A stretch of 39,910 nucleotides of DNA from Pseudoxanthomonas mexicana (GTDB taxonomy: Bacteria; Pseudomonadota; Gammaproteobacteria; Xanthomonadales; Xanthomonadaceae), in contig NZ_PDWV01000038.1 in the NCBI RefSeq assembly GCF_010093385.1, forward strand, positions 1 to 39,910. Reading direction: 5' to 3'. Position numbers and translations under genes: made by a program. The notes beneath the pieces were generated by a model. It searched no databases. It had not been told where the DNA came from and saw only the letters and a program-made list of their open reading frames with translations. Numbering within the stretch: the first letter of the stretch is position 1; each line of letters opens with the position of its first letter. Shown one piece after another: positions 32,057 through 39,910 of the stretch.

Positions 32057-34129
32057 CTAGTTCCGACTGGGTTTGGCGTACTTGTATTCAGCGATACCGT
32101 CAGGCGTAGTCTGTCCGATAAGGTTGGCAACCGTAGTCCAGCTCCAGTCTTCAGCAGCGACGCACGGAGCTATGATGCGTTCGATAGCATGGGCCATGGT
32201 TCCATCTAGCTGAGATGTCTCCCGTTCGAAATCCGAGTGGGTAAGCCCGATCTCAAGCAATGGTCGGATCGCCTGCAGGCGAACCCAGAACATGCTGCCT
32301 GACACGAACGTAGAATCGCTAAGAACTTTGGGTGATAAGCCAAGCTGTCTCGCTAGTTGAGTTACAGCGAGCGCGTTTGCGCCCCAGTAATAGTTCATTG
32401 GCTGTACATGTCCTTCTGGTGCCACCAGTCCAAGTGCTGTGTCCTGTGAAAATGCATCTAAGATTGTTTGGGCGCGGATTCCAGATACGAGCTTGAGAAT
32501 CAGTTCGCGCCGCCAATCATCGCCATCCTTCCTATGCAGGGATCGTTTGGTGTGGAGCTTCAGGATCAATTGCTCACCCTCCTGTAGTAGGCGTGCAGCG
32601 ATCTGGAGGAATGGCAGAATGTCACGTCCTCTGTTCTCTAGGACGTGTAGACGATACTTCAAGCCGCACCTACGTAGCGTGGCTTCGGCCGATTGAGCCC
32701 TATCGGGTGTAGTGGAGACTTCGAGCTGCCAAGGAATCTCGCACTCCCGCAACTGGTTCAGCATTTCCGGGAGAACATCCAAGTGCCATGCATGGAGCAC
32801 AACGATAGGCCGGATCGGGTTCGGCTCTCGCTTGGAGAGTGCAGCGCGAGTACTTGCTAAATTAGCATACCCGAATCGGGCGTCTGGTTCTAAAAAGGCA
32901 CCTTCTGCCCACTCATTCCAAGCATTTATAAATATTGGGGTTTGCCCTTGCTGTTGCAGCGTCCACTCTACGCTTCGACGTAGCCAGCGCTCGTAACGGA
33001 AGGGCGCAGATAACGCATATGTCGTTGCGCATCCAGGACGACGCGGCTCGTTGTCCCAACCAGTATTGACTCCCGGGAAAAGCTTGTAGCTTTTGGATAG
33101 GCTTAGCGACTCCTCGAACTCCCTGTTGAGGTGACGCCAGTCGCGGATTCTCCCGGCATAGTTTGGATTGATCAGTTGGATGTCGTCTCCGGCTGTAGAG
33201 ATAGACGACAAGTTTGGGGGGAACTGAATGGCGCTATCGAAGCCGAGCGAAGCGGGCGTCGGGCGTTCAAAACTCTGGACATATGAGAGCTGTATTTCGC
33301 CTACGCCGTTCTCGCAGCACCAGTGACGCCAACGCTCCGTAGTGGTGGCGGTGTCCGGAAGAAGTCCGGGACGATAAACCAAGAGCACGGGCTTCCCATC
33401 CACCCGCAAATAGCGCGGGTCCCGCATGTACTCCGCCACGTGCTCGATGAACGCGATATCGTCCTCGGGCGAATGTTTCTGGTCGATCAGGATTTCGTCG
33501 CCGCGCCCGTCCCACGTGCGGGTCCACTTTTCATTGGCCCAGCACAAGCAGAACTTCAGGTCAATGGACTTGTCGTTGAGCCAGTTGCGCAGTGGCGTCT
33601 CGAGCAGCGTCTTGCCGCCGAACCAGTAGAAGTAGAAGCAGAAGGCGCTGATGCCGTACTCGCGAGCCAAGCGGGCCTGTTCGTGCATCACTTCGACATT
33701 GCGCAGGTCGTAGAAGCCGAGGTCGCCGGGTAGCTTGGGCTGGTAATGGCCCTCGAACTGGGGCAGCGCGCGGGTGACATTGCGCCATTCGGTAAACCCT
33801 TTGCCCCACCATTCATCGTTCTCAGGAATGGTGTGAAACTGCGGCAGATAAAACGCGACCAGGGTGGCGGGCAAGGGGTCGGGCAGTTCCCCCTTCTCGT
33901 AAGGGACATAGCCGATCGCACGCTCATCCGAGCGTACGTAGGGGCGTCGCGGCAATTCACCGGTGGGTGCCTTGCCCTTCGGGCCCTCCGGCACCCAATG
34001 CCCGCGCGTGTCGAGAAACCGCTGGCGCAAGCGGTCGCGCGTCGCTTGCGACATCGGCGTCAACCGGAAGGCGGTCCGAAGCGCGTAGAAGAGCGTGGTG
34101 CGAAGTTGCCGGGACAGTGAATTCGACAC
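32057..34129 (-). CDS. WbsX-like and rhamnan-synthesis F (RgpF) domain protein
   Basis: A 690-residue polysaccharide enzyme. Residues about 85-425 match the WbsX domain (GH99-like): LVAFYLPQFHTIPENDEWWGKGFTEW, EYGISAFCFYFYWFGGKTLLETPL, FCLCWANEKWTRTWDG and TPIFINAWNEWAEGAFLEPD. Residues about 440-680 match RgpF: VLHAWHLDVLPEMLNQL, LENRGRDILPFLQIA, LILKLHTKRSLH and MNYYWGANALAVTQLARQLG. Such fusions occur in O-antigen and rhamnan gene clusters. The GTG at 34129 has AAGGA four bases upstream that overlaps the ETF-QO stop; the farther GTG at 34168 lacks this. It stands outside the O-antigen operon. The 5' third is GC-rich, the rest is not. Confidence 0.85.
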   Translation of the reverse strand: MSNSLSRQLRTTLFYALRTAFRLTPMSQATRDRLRQRFLDTRGHWVPEGPKGKAPTGELPRRPYVRSDERAIGYVPYEKGELPDPLPATLVAFYLPQFHTIPENDEWWGKGFTEWRNVTRALPQFEGHYQPKLPGDLGFYDLRNVEVMHEQARLAREYGISAFCFYFYWFGGKTLLETPLRNWLNDKSIDLKFCLCWANEKWTRTWDGRGDEILIDQKHSPEDDIAFIEHVAEYMRDPRYLRVDGKPVLLVYRPGLLPDTATTTERWRHWCCENGVGEIQLSYVQSFERPTPASLGFDSAIQFPPNLSSISTAGDDIQLINPNYAGRIRDWRHLNREFEESLSLSKSYKLFPGVNTGWDNEPRRPGCATTYALSAPFRYERWLRRSVEWTLQQQGQTPIFINAWNEWAEGAFLEPDARFGYANLASTRAALSKREPNPIRPIVVLHAWHLDVLPEMLNQLRECEIPWQLEVSTTPDRAQSAEATLRRCGLKYRLHVLENRGRDILPFLQIAARLLQEGEQLILKLHTKRSLHRKDGDDWRRELILKLVSGIRAQTILDAFSQDTALGLVAPEGHVQPMNYYWGANALAVTQLARQLGLSPKVLSDSTFVSGSMFWVRLQAIRPLLEIGLTHSDFERETSQLDGTMAHAIERIIAPCVAAEDWSWTTVANLIGQTTPDGIAEYKYAKPSRN

Positions 34130-34136
34130 GGAGTCC

Positions 34137-35747
34137 TTAGAGGTTCTGGTAATTCGGCCCCGAGCCACCTTCCGGCGTCACCCAGTCGATGATCTGGTAG
34201 GGATCCTTGATGTCGCAGGTCTTGCAGTGCACGCAGTTGGCGGCGTTGATCTGCAGGCGCTTGCCTTCGCCGTCGTCGACGATCTCGTAGACGCCCGCCG
34301 GGCAGAAGCGCGTGCAGGGGTTGTCGTATTCGGCGGCGCAACGGGTCACGCAGACGGACGTGTCGTGCACGCGCAGGTGCACGGGCTGGTCTTCGTCATG
34401 CTCGGTGGCCGCGTAGTAAACGCCCTGCAGGCGGTCGCGCGGGGCCAGGGTGCGGTCCACGTAATCGCGCTTGGGCTCTTCGTACTCGCCGACTTTGTCC
34501 AGCGATGACCAATCCGGCTTGACCTTCAGCGTCCAGGGCGACAGGCCGCCGGTGAAGGTTTCCCACGCGGCGTTGGCCATGCCGAACCACAGGCCCTTCT
34601 TGAAGCCGGGTTTGATGTTGCGCACGGACTTCAGCTCGGTTATCGCATCCGAGGCACGCAGCTTCGCGTCGAAACCTTGCGGCGCAAGCTGCGACGAGAC
34701 CAGGTGCTCGGCCGCCAGCATGCCGCTGCGGATGGCCTGGTGCGTGCCCTTGATCTTCGGCACGTTGAGCAGGCCGGCGGTGTCGCCGATCAGCAATGCG
34801 CCGGGCATCTCCACCTTGGGCAGCGACTGCCAGCCGCCGGTGACGATGGCGCGCGCGCCGGCGGACAGGATGCTGCCGCCCTCGAGGAGCGGCTTGATCA
34901 GCGGGTGGTTCTTCCATTGCTGGAAGGCTTCCCACGGCTTGTACTCAGGGTCCTTGTAGTCCAGGCCGCTGACATAGCCGAGCGCGATCTGGTTGTTCTC
35001 CAGGTGGTAGAGGAAGCTGCCGCCGTAGATGTCGTTGCTAGCGGGCCATCCCAGGGTATGCACGATCTTGCCGGGCGTGACGCGACCTTCCGGCACCTGC
35101 CACAGTTCCTTGATCCCGATCGAATACGCCTGCGGATCGCTGTCCTTGTCCAGCGCGAAGCGCTTGACCAGTCGCTTGGTCAGGTGGCCGCGTGCGCCTT
35201 CGGCCAGCACGGTGACCTTCGCGCGGATGTCGATGCCCTGCGTGTAGCCGGATTTGTGGCTGCCATCCTTGGCGATGCCCATGTCGCCGATGCGCACGCC
35301 GATGACCTTGCCGTCGTCGTCATGCAGCGTCTCGGCGGCGGCGAAGCCCGGGTAGATCTCCACGCCCAGCGCTTCGGCCTGCGGGGCCAGCCAGGCGCAC
35401 ATCGCGCCCAGCGACACGATGAAGTTGCCGTGGTTGCGCATGCCCGGCGGCACCATCGGGAACTTGCGGCCACCATCCTTGCTGAAGTACCAGAACTCAT
35501 CCTCCGTGGCCGGGACGCAGATCGGCGGCGGATTGTCGCGCCAGCCGGGGAGCAGGGCATCCAGCGGTGCGGGTTCGATCACGGCGCCGGACAGGATGTG
35601 CGCGCCGATCGTGCTGGCCTTCTCGATCACGCAGACCGAGATATCGGGATCCAACTGTTTCAGCCGGATGGCGAAGGCCAGGCCCGCTGGGCCAGCGCCG
35701 ACGGTGACGACGTCGTATTCCATCACATCGCGTTCGACATCGGACAT
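34137..35747 (-). CDS. etfD: Electron transfer flavoprotein-ubiquinone oxidoreductase
   Basis: Membrane-associated enzyme that passes electrons from reduced ETF to the ubiquinone pool. The 536-residue product has the FAD-binding VVTVGAGPAGLAFAIRL near residue 14, IEKASTIGAHILSGAVIEP, the ubiquinone-side GWPASNDIYGGSFLYH and LLIGDTAGLLNVPKIKGTHQAIRSGMLAAEH. The 4Fe-4S cluster is bound by cysteines in AEYDNPCTRFCPAGVYE and NCVHCKTCDIKDP near the C-terminus. ATG 35747 has GGAG eight bases upstream. It works with EtfAB encoded at 24369-26053; the scoAB, protease and WbsX genes separate them. Confidence 0.96.
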   Translation of the reverse strand: MSDVERDVMEYDVVTVGAGPAGLAFAIRLKQLDPDISVCVIEKASTIGAHILSGAVIEPAPLDALLPGWRDNPPPICVPATEDEFWYFSKDGGRKFPMVPPGMRNHGNFIVSLGAMCAWLAPQAEALGVEIYPGFAAAETLHDDDGKVIGVRIGDMGIAKDGSHKSGYTQGIDIRAKVTVLAEGARGHLTKRLVKRFALDKDSDPQAYSIGIKELWQVPEGRVTPGKIVHTLGWPASNDIYGGSFLYHLENNQIALGYVSGLDYKDPEYKPWEAFQQWKNHPLIKPLLEGGSILSAGARAIVTGGWQSLPKVEMPGALLIGDTAGLLNVPKIKGTHQAIRSGMLAAEHLVSSQLAPQGFDAKLRASDAITELKSVRNIKPGFKKGLWFGMANAAWETFTGGLSPWTLKVKPDWSSLDKVGEYEEPKRDYVDRTLAPRDRLQGVYYAATEHDEDQPVHLRVHDTSVCVTRCAAEYDNPCTRFCPAGVYEIVDDGEGKRLQINAANCVHCKTCDIKDPYQIIDWVTPEGGSGPNYQNL

Positions 35748-35829
35748 CGGGCTTGCTCCAGAAGGGCGTTAGGCTGCCGGTATTTTCGGGGTTTGCACCG
35801 GACGGGGCAAATCCGCGAGCATCGCGGGC

Positions 35830-36453
35830 GTGACCATACCCTTGCCACTGTCGACGGATGGCGCCTTGGCCGCGCTGCCGGGTGCATCGCTTGCGTTCGT
35901 GCCGGAATGGCTGGGCGCCGACGAGGCCGATGCGTTATTGCGCCTCCTCCAGCGCGACCTGCCCTGGAGCGTGCACCGGATCAGGATGTTCGGACGTGAA
36001 GTGGATTCCCCGCGTCTCAGCGCCTGGATCGGGGATGCAGGGGCGGTCTACCGCTATTCGGGCGCCGATTTCACGCCCTGCCTCTGGAATCACGCCCTGT
36101 CCGTGCTCAGGGTGCGGCTGCAGGAGGAACTGGGAGTGCCGTTCAACAGCGTGCTGGCGAATCTGTACCGCGACGGGCGGGATGCGATGGGCTGGCACAG
36201 CGACGATGAACCCGAACTGGGTCCACGTCCCGTCATCGCCTCGGTGAGCCTGGGCGGCGTGCGGCGTTTTGCGCTGAAGCACCGCCGCGATGCGGCGCTG
36301 AAAGGCGTGCTGGAGCTGCCGCATGGCAGCCTGCTGGTGATGTCCGGTGACACCCAACGGCTGTACCGGCATGCGCTTCCGCCTACCTCCCGCGTGGTGG
36401 CCCCCCGGATCAACCTGACGTTCCGCCAGGTCGATCCGGCGCGCCGCCGCTGA
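35830..36453 (+). CDS. alkB: AlkB-type 2-oxoglutarate dioxygenase
   Basis: Iron/2OG enzyme that repairs alkylated bases by oxidative demethylation. The 207-residue product is of the AlkB2/3-like short bacterial type. Features: FGREVDSPRLSAWIGD (substrate lid region), FNSVLANLYRDGRDAMGWHSDDE with iron ligands H123 and D125, SVSLGGVRRFALKHR, then YRHALPP with H181, and the 2OG-binding RINLTFR (R193, R199). The only fitting start is GTG 35830, with no strong ribosome site. It is divergent from ETF-QO by 82 bases and convergent with the Mla operon. Confidence 0.93.
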   Translation: MTIPLPLSTDGALAALPGASLAFVPEWLGADEADALLRLLQRDLPWSVHRIRMFGREVDSPRLSAWIGDAGAVYRYSGADFTPCLWNHALSVLRVRLQEELGVPFNSVLANLYRDGRDAMGWHSDDEPELGPRPVIASVSLGGVRRFALKHRRDAALKGVLELPHGSLLVMSGDTQRLYRHALPPTSRVVAPRINLTFRQVDPARRR

Positions 36454-36460
36454 GCGGCGG
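36444..36460. terminator. Hairpin spanning the alkB stop codon
   Basis: CCGCCGC (36444-36450) pairs with GCGGCGG (36454-36460); the TGA stop of alkB is the three-base loop. It lies in a 12-base gap between convergent genes, with no T-run. Confidence 0.45.
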
Positions 36461-36465
36461 ACGGG

Positions 36466-37101
36466 TCAGGGGGATGCGGCCGGCTTCGGGTCGCTATTCC
36501 CCGAAACGAGCACCCAATCCGCGATATCGGCCGTGGCCGCTTGCAGGGCCTGTTCGAACGCCGTGGCCACGCGGGCCACGTCCACGCCATCCGCAGGCCG
36601 CTGCTGCAGGAACGTGCGTGAGGCGACGACGCGCTGGCTGCGGTTGTTCACCAGCTTGGCGTTCCCCTCCACCACCGCCTCCGGCAGTGCGCCGCCCGCG
36701 TAGTCGGCGTCGAACCGGCGCAGGTCCATGACCAGCTTGTAGTCGCCCAGGATGCCGGCGTCGGCGCTGGCCACCGCCGGGATGCGGCCGGAATCCTCCA
36801 GTGTGCGCTGTACCGCATCCTGCAGCATGTCGGTCGCCGGCATCGCCCATGACGCGCCGCGATAGACCTGCAGTTCGCCCGGTGTCGGCCGCACGCTGAT
36901 GCGGGGGCTGTCGATCACCCGCGCCGCGGTGGGCTTGGCGATCACCAGCGTCCACGACACGGCAGGCCAGTCGGGGCGCGCCGGCACGCGGACGTCCGGC
37001 GCGAAGATGGTGACGGGATCCCGCTGTTCGCTGCCCAGGATGGAGCAGCCGGCCAGCGCGAGCGCAAGGGGAAGGGCAAGGATGAGGCGCGTCGGCTTCA
37101 T
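36466..37101 (-). CDS. ABC-type transport auxiliary lipoprotein (PqiC/LptE-like group)
   Basis: A 211-residue outer-membrane lipoprotein candidate. The signal peptide MKPTRLILALPLALALAGC gives lipidated C19. The rest resembles the ABC-transport auxiliary (PqiC, DUF330) family that accompanies MCE proteins: VTIFAPDVRVPARPDWPAVSWTLVIAKP, VIDSPRISVRPTPGELQVYRGASWAMPATDMLQDAV, and ALQAATADIADWVL. It is the last gene of the lipid-transport operon; its ATG overlaps the stop of the MCE gene. It probably meets the MCE protein across the periplasm; partner role is inferred from order. Confidence 0.85.
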   Translation of the reverse strand: MKPTRLILALPLALALAGCSILGSEQRDPVTIFAPDVRVPARPDWPAVSWTLVIAKPTAARVIDSPRISVRPTPGELQVYRGASWAMPATDMLQDAVQRTLEDSGRIPAVASADAGILGDYKLVMDLRRFDADYAGGALPEAVVEGNAKLVNNRSQRVVASRTFLQQRPADGVDVARVATAFEQALQAATADIADWVLVSGNSDPKPAASP

Positions 37102-38024
37102 TTCGGTTCGAACTCCTTGGGTGCATCGCGGCCCAGCAGGTAGCGCGCGGGATTGCCTTCGAGGCGGTCGCTGACGCGGCGCAGGTCGCGCACCAGGCCG
37201 CGCAGCTCGGTCAGCGTGGGGCCCAACTGGCCCAGGCCGTCGTTGGCGAAGCTGTTGATGGCGGCGCGGTTCTCGCCGAGGATCGCATCGGCGTTGCCGG
37301 CCGCCGAATCCAGCTTGCCCAACGTCGTCTCCAGCTTGTCCAGAATGCCAGGCAGTTCCTGCACCAGGTTCTTGTCCAGGCGCTCGATGGCGCCATTGGT
37401 GGTGGTCAGGGTCTTGTCCAGGTTCTGCGCCGCGTCGCGCGCGCTGACGATCAGCGACTCCAGCCCGTCCTCGCGGCTGGCGAGCGAGTTGCTCATGGAC
37501 TCCAGATTCTCGAGCGTGGCGGTGATGCTGGCCACGTTCTTGTCGCTCAGCACCTGGTCCAAGCGCTCGACGATGCGGTTGGCGGTGTCGGTGATGTTCT
37601 GCAGTGCCGACGGGGCGGTCTGGATCACCGGCGCTTCGCGGCTGTCCACGCTGGTCAGGGCCGGTGCCTGCGGCGTACCGCCGCTGAGCTGGATGATGGT
37701 CGGCCCCGTCAGGCTGGTGATCGCGAGCTTCGCACGGGTATCGGTCTTCACCGGCGTGTACGACTCTACCCGGATGCGTGCGATCACCTGGCGCGGATCG
37801 TTGGGCGCAAGCGACAGCTTGGTGATCGAGCCCACCGCAATGCCGTTGTACTGCACCGGGCTGCCGACGGACAGGCCGGTGACCGCCTCGCGGAACCCCA
37901 CCTGGTACTCCTGCCACGTGCGTTCGGACGAATACTTGGCCGCCCACAACCCGAACAGCAGCAGCGCGCTGGCGATGATGAGGGTGAAGGCCCCGATAAG
38001 CACGTAGTTGGCGCGTGTTTCCAT
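37098..38024 (-). CDS. MCE-domain lipid-transport protein (MlaD-like)
   Basis: A 308-residue inner-membrane-anchored protein. One helix (NYVLIGAFTLIIASALLLFGLWA, about 6-28) is followed by one MCE domain (about 38-115: EYQVGFREAVTGLSVGSPVQYNGIAVGSITKLSL, and SLTGPTIIQLSGG). A long helical region to residue 290 (ALQNITDTANRIVERLDQVL... TELRGLVRDLRRVSDRLEGNPARYLLGR) follows, which in related proteins forms a hexameric tube or needle across the periplasm. ATG 38024 follows the ATPase stop by three bases. This single-MCE, long-tail form is longer than E. coli MlaD (183 residues). Confidence 0.92.
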   Translation of the reverse strand: METRANYVLIGAFTLIIASALLLFGLWAAKYSSERTWQEYQVGFREAVTGLSVGSPVQYNGIAVGSITKLSLAPNDPRQVIARIRVESYTPVKTDTRAKLAITSLTGPTIIQLSGGTPQAPALTSVDSREAPVIQTAPSALQNITDTANRIVERLDQVLSDKNVASITATLENLESMSNSLASREDGLESLIVSARDAAQNLDKTLTTTNGAIERLDKNLVQELPGILDKLETTLGKLDSAAGNADAILGENRAAINSFANDGLGQLGPTLTELRGLVRDLRRVSDRLEGNPARYLLGRDAPKEFEPK

Positions 38025-38027
38025 GGA

Positions 38028-38912
38028 TCAGACCGCCGTTTGCGAAAGGGAGGGCCCGGAAGGCCGCTGTCCGTCGCGCGCGGCGCGCGCGCGCGGGCCG
38101 TGGAAGTATTCCTGCACCCAGGGATGGTCGAAGCGCTCCACCTCCGGCAGCGGCGCGACCGTGACCACCTTGCGGTCCGCCAGGACAGCCACGCGGTCGC
38201 AGATCGCGTACAGCGTGTCCAAGTCGTGGGTGATCAGGAACACCGTGAGGCCGAGCGCTTCCTGCAGGGTCTTGATCAGACGGTCGAATGCGGCCGCGCC
38301 GATCGGGTCCAGCCCCGCGGTAGGTTCGTCGAGGAACAGCAGCGGTGGATCGAGGGCCAGCGCGCGGGCCAGCCCGGCGCGCTTGCGCATGCCGCCCGAC
38401 AGCTGCGACGGCAGCTTGTTCAGCGCGTCGGCGGGCAGGCCGGCCAGCTTGACCTTCAGCAGGGCCAGTTCGTAGCGCCAGCTGTCCGGCAGTTCGGGAT
38501 GATGCTCCTTCAACGGCACCTGCACGTTCTCGCCGACCGTCAGCGAAGAGAACAGCGCGCCGTCCTGGAACAGCACGCCGGTGTTGCGTTCGATGTGCTG
38601 GCGCGCGGCGGGATCCTGCGACAGTGCATCCTCGCCGAGCACGGAGATCCGTCCTTCCTGAGGTTCGCGCAGGCCGAGGATGGCGCGCATCAGCACCGAC
38701 TTGCCGGTGCCGGATCCGCCGACCACGCCGAGGATCTCGCCGCGGCGCACGTCCAGGTCCAGGCCCTCGTGCACGGTCTGCTCGCCGAAACGGTTGACCA
38801 GCCCGCGCACCTGGATCACGGCCTCGTGATTGGACGAATCAGCACGCCGCTCCGTCGTTGCCTGCGGCGCGCCATCCGGACCCGCTGCCTGTTGTCCGAT
38901 TTCCGATGCCAT
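38028..38912 (-). CDS. ABC transporter ATPase (MlaF-like)
   Basis: Cytoplasmic ATPase that powers phospholipid movement. The 294-residue product has Walker A GGSGTGKS (65-72), a Q-loop TGVLFQDGALFSSLTV, the signature LPSQLSGGMRKRAGLARAL and Walker B LLFLDEPTAGLDP, then the switch histidine ITHDLDTL. The first 30 residues and the last 20 (ARDGQRPSGPSLSQ) are extra and low in complexity. ATG 38912 lies two bases after the permease stop; a GTG at 38939 within the permease gene is an alternative. Confidence 0.92.
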   Translation of the reverse strand: MASEIGQQAAGPDGAPQATTERRADSSNHEAVIQVRGLVNRFGEQTVHEGLDLDVRRGEILGVVGGSGTGKSVLMRAILGLREPQEGRISVLGEDALSQDPAARQHIERNTGVLFQDGALFSSLTVGENVQVPLKEHHPELPDSWRYELALLKVKLAGLPADALNKLPSQLSGGMRKRAGLARALALDPPLLFLDEPTAGLDPIGAAAFDRLIKTLQEALGLTVFLITHDLDTLYAICDRVAVLADRKVVTVAPLPEVERFDHPWVQEYFHGPRARAARDGQRPSGPSLSQTAV

Positions 38913-38914
38913 CG

Positions 38915-39910
38915 TCACCAGTCCATGTGCATGAACCACAGCGCGGCCAGCGCGTCGATCATGATCACCAGCGAGATGGCCTGCACCACGCTGGACGTGG
39001 TGCGCTCGCCGACGGATTGCGCGGTGCCTTCCACGCGCAGGCCCTCCAGGCAGCCGATCAGGCCGATCACCAGCGCGAACACCGGCGCCTTCGACAGGCC
39101 CACCAGGAAGTGGCGCACTTCGATGGTGTCGTGCATGCGCGCGATGTACATCTGTGGGGGGATGTCCAGGTCGAAGGCGCCCACGGTGACACCACCGGCC
39201 AGGCCCGCCATCATCGAGATGAAGGTCAGCAGCGGCAGCATCACCAGCAGGGCGAGCAGGCGCGGGATCACCAGCAGGTCGATGGGGTCCAGGCCCAACG
39301 TGCGGATGGCGTCGATCTCCTCGCGGCTCTTCATCGCGCCGATCTGCGCGGTGAAGGCCGACGCGGTGCGACCGGCCAGCACGATGGCCGTCATCAGCAC
39401 GGCGAACTCGCGCAGGAACGCGATGCTCACCAGTTCCACCACGTAGATCTCCGCGCCGAAGTCGCGCAGCACCGTAGAGCCGAGGAAGGCGATCACCGCC
39501 CCCACCATGTACGACAGAAGGATCACCAGCGGCACCGCATCCAGGCCCACCGCTTCCATGTGCGCCACCGTGGCGGTGGGGCGGAAACGGCGTGGCTCCT
39601 TGACCATCCGCACCAGCTTGACCAGGTTCTCGCCGGTGAAGCTGAGCAGGGCGACGATTTCCTGCCCGTTCTCGTGGACCCGCTGGCCCAGGCGGGACAG
39701 CGCGGCGAGTACGCCGTAGTCGCGCTTGCGTGGCGGCCGGTCGTCGGCGACATCCTCGATGGTGCTGACCAGTGTCTGATGGTCGGTACGGAACGCGATG
39801 TCCGACAGCTCCATGCCGCGGCGCTTGGCGAAGCGCATCAACTGCAGCACGCCGGCGGAGTCGATGCGGTCGATCCCGGTGGCATCCAGTTGGTCGACCG
39901 CGTCCGGCAG
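38915..39910 (-). CDS. MlaE-type permease with N-terminal STAS domain (partial)
   Basis: Inner-membrane permease of the MCE lipid transporter, open at the right edge of the window so its start is missing. The visible 331 residues begin with the end of a STAS domain (LPDAVDQLDATGIDRIDSAG, then VLQLMRFAKRRG), so an MlaB-like domain is fused to the permease. From about residue 80 comes the MlaE domain: GLDAVPLVILLSYMVGAVIAF, SIAFLREFAVLMTAIVLAGRTASAFTAQIGAMKSREEIDAIRTLGLDPIDLLVIPR, and five hydrophobic helices to the C-terminus. It is the first visible gene of the operon permease-ATPase-MCE-lipoprotein. Confidence 0.93.
   Translation of the reverse strand: MPDAVDQLDATGIDRIDSAGVLQLMRFAKRRGMELSDIAFRTDHQTLVSTIEDVADDRPPRKRDYGVLAALSRLGQRVHENGQEIVALLSFTGENLVKLVRMVKEPRRFRPTATVAHMEAVGLDAVPLVILLSYMVGAVIAFLGSTVLRDFGAEIYVVELVSIAFLREFAVLMTAIVLAGRTASAFTAQIGAMKSREEIDAIRTLGLDPIDLLVIPRLLALLVMLPLLTFISMMAGLAGGVTVGAFDLDIPPQMYIARMHDTIEVRHFLVGLSKAPVFALVIGLIGCLEGLRVEGTAQSVGERTTSSVVQAISLVIMIDALAALWFMHMDW

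Noticed and set aside
36466-37947. Long 493-codon minus-strand frame
   Set aside because: Only its last part (from ATG 37101) is the lipoprotein; the rest is a shadow of the MCE gene in another frame.

Overview
The window is high-GC chromosomal DNA from a gammaproteobacterium, most likely of the Xanthomonadaceae (Xanthomonas / Stenotrophomonas / Pseudoxanthomonas relatives). The main evidence is the order of a cystathionine gamma-lyase gene (the metB of xanthomonads), an O-antigen cluster, then etfA-etfB; that cluster site is known as a hypervariable LPS locus in xanthomonads. SpeD, SugE/Gdx, Coq7, L13, S9, PilU, ETF-QO and the Mla-type genes all fit this group. No rRNA, CRISPR array, insertion sequence or transposase is visible.

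Left arm (1-11,930): housekeeping genes. These are speD (S-adenosylmethionine decarboxylase), a guanidinium exporter behind a guanidine-II riboswitch, coq7, the rplM-rpsI operon, tRNA-Gln(CUG) with its terminator, a 2-oxoglutarate oxygenase, a fumarylacetoacetase-like hydrolase with maiA (tyrosine catabolism), pilU, and a DUF4398 / OmpA-like envelope pair. A structured intergenic stretch follows, with a small ORF and a DUF465 protein. Then come cystathionine beta-synthase and cystathionine gamma-lyase, a reverse transsulfuration pair.

O-antigen cluster (11,981-23,694): nine codirectional genes of visibly lower GC, every one overlapping its neighbour by 1-11 bases. They encode an ABC O-polysaccharide exporter (Wzm and a Wzt with a C-terminal carbohydrate-recognition domain) and a 715-residue protein joining a GT99/Kdo-transferase-like domain to a beta-rich region and a long C-terminal coiled coil. 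Next are a GT2-GT4 double glycosyltransferase, a GT4-like enzyme, a three-gene Gtr-like periplasmic decoration module (multi-membrane GT-C enzyme, GtrB-like GT2, small flippase) and a zinc-ribbon methyltransferase. The inferred scheme is cytoplasmic chain assembly, capping and length measurement by the coiled-coil protein, cap recognition by Wzt, export, then side-sugar addition in the periplasm. The cluster holds no sugar-nucleotide synthesis genes.

Right arm (23,695-39,910): a small lipoprotein, etfA-etfB, an ATP-grasp enzyme and scoA-scoB (3-ketoacid CoA-transferase). A secreted M12-like metalloprotease with six tandem FG-GAP/VCBS double repeats converges on a WbsX-RgpF polysaccharide enzyme. 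ETF-ubiquinone oxidoreductase, AlkB and an Mla/MCE lipid-transport operon follow; its permease gene runs off the right end. A low-GC tract of about 3 kb spans the 3' parts of both the protease and the WbsX-RgpF gene, which suggests a recombination patch.
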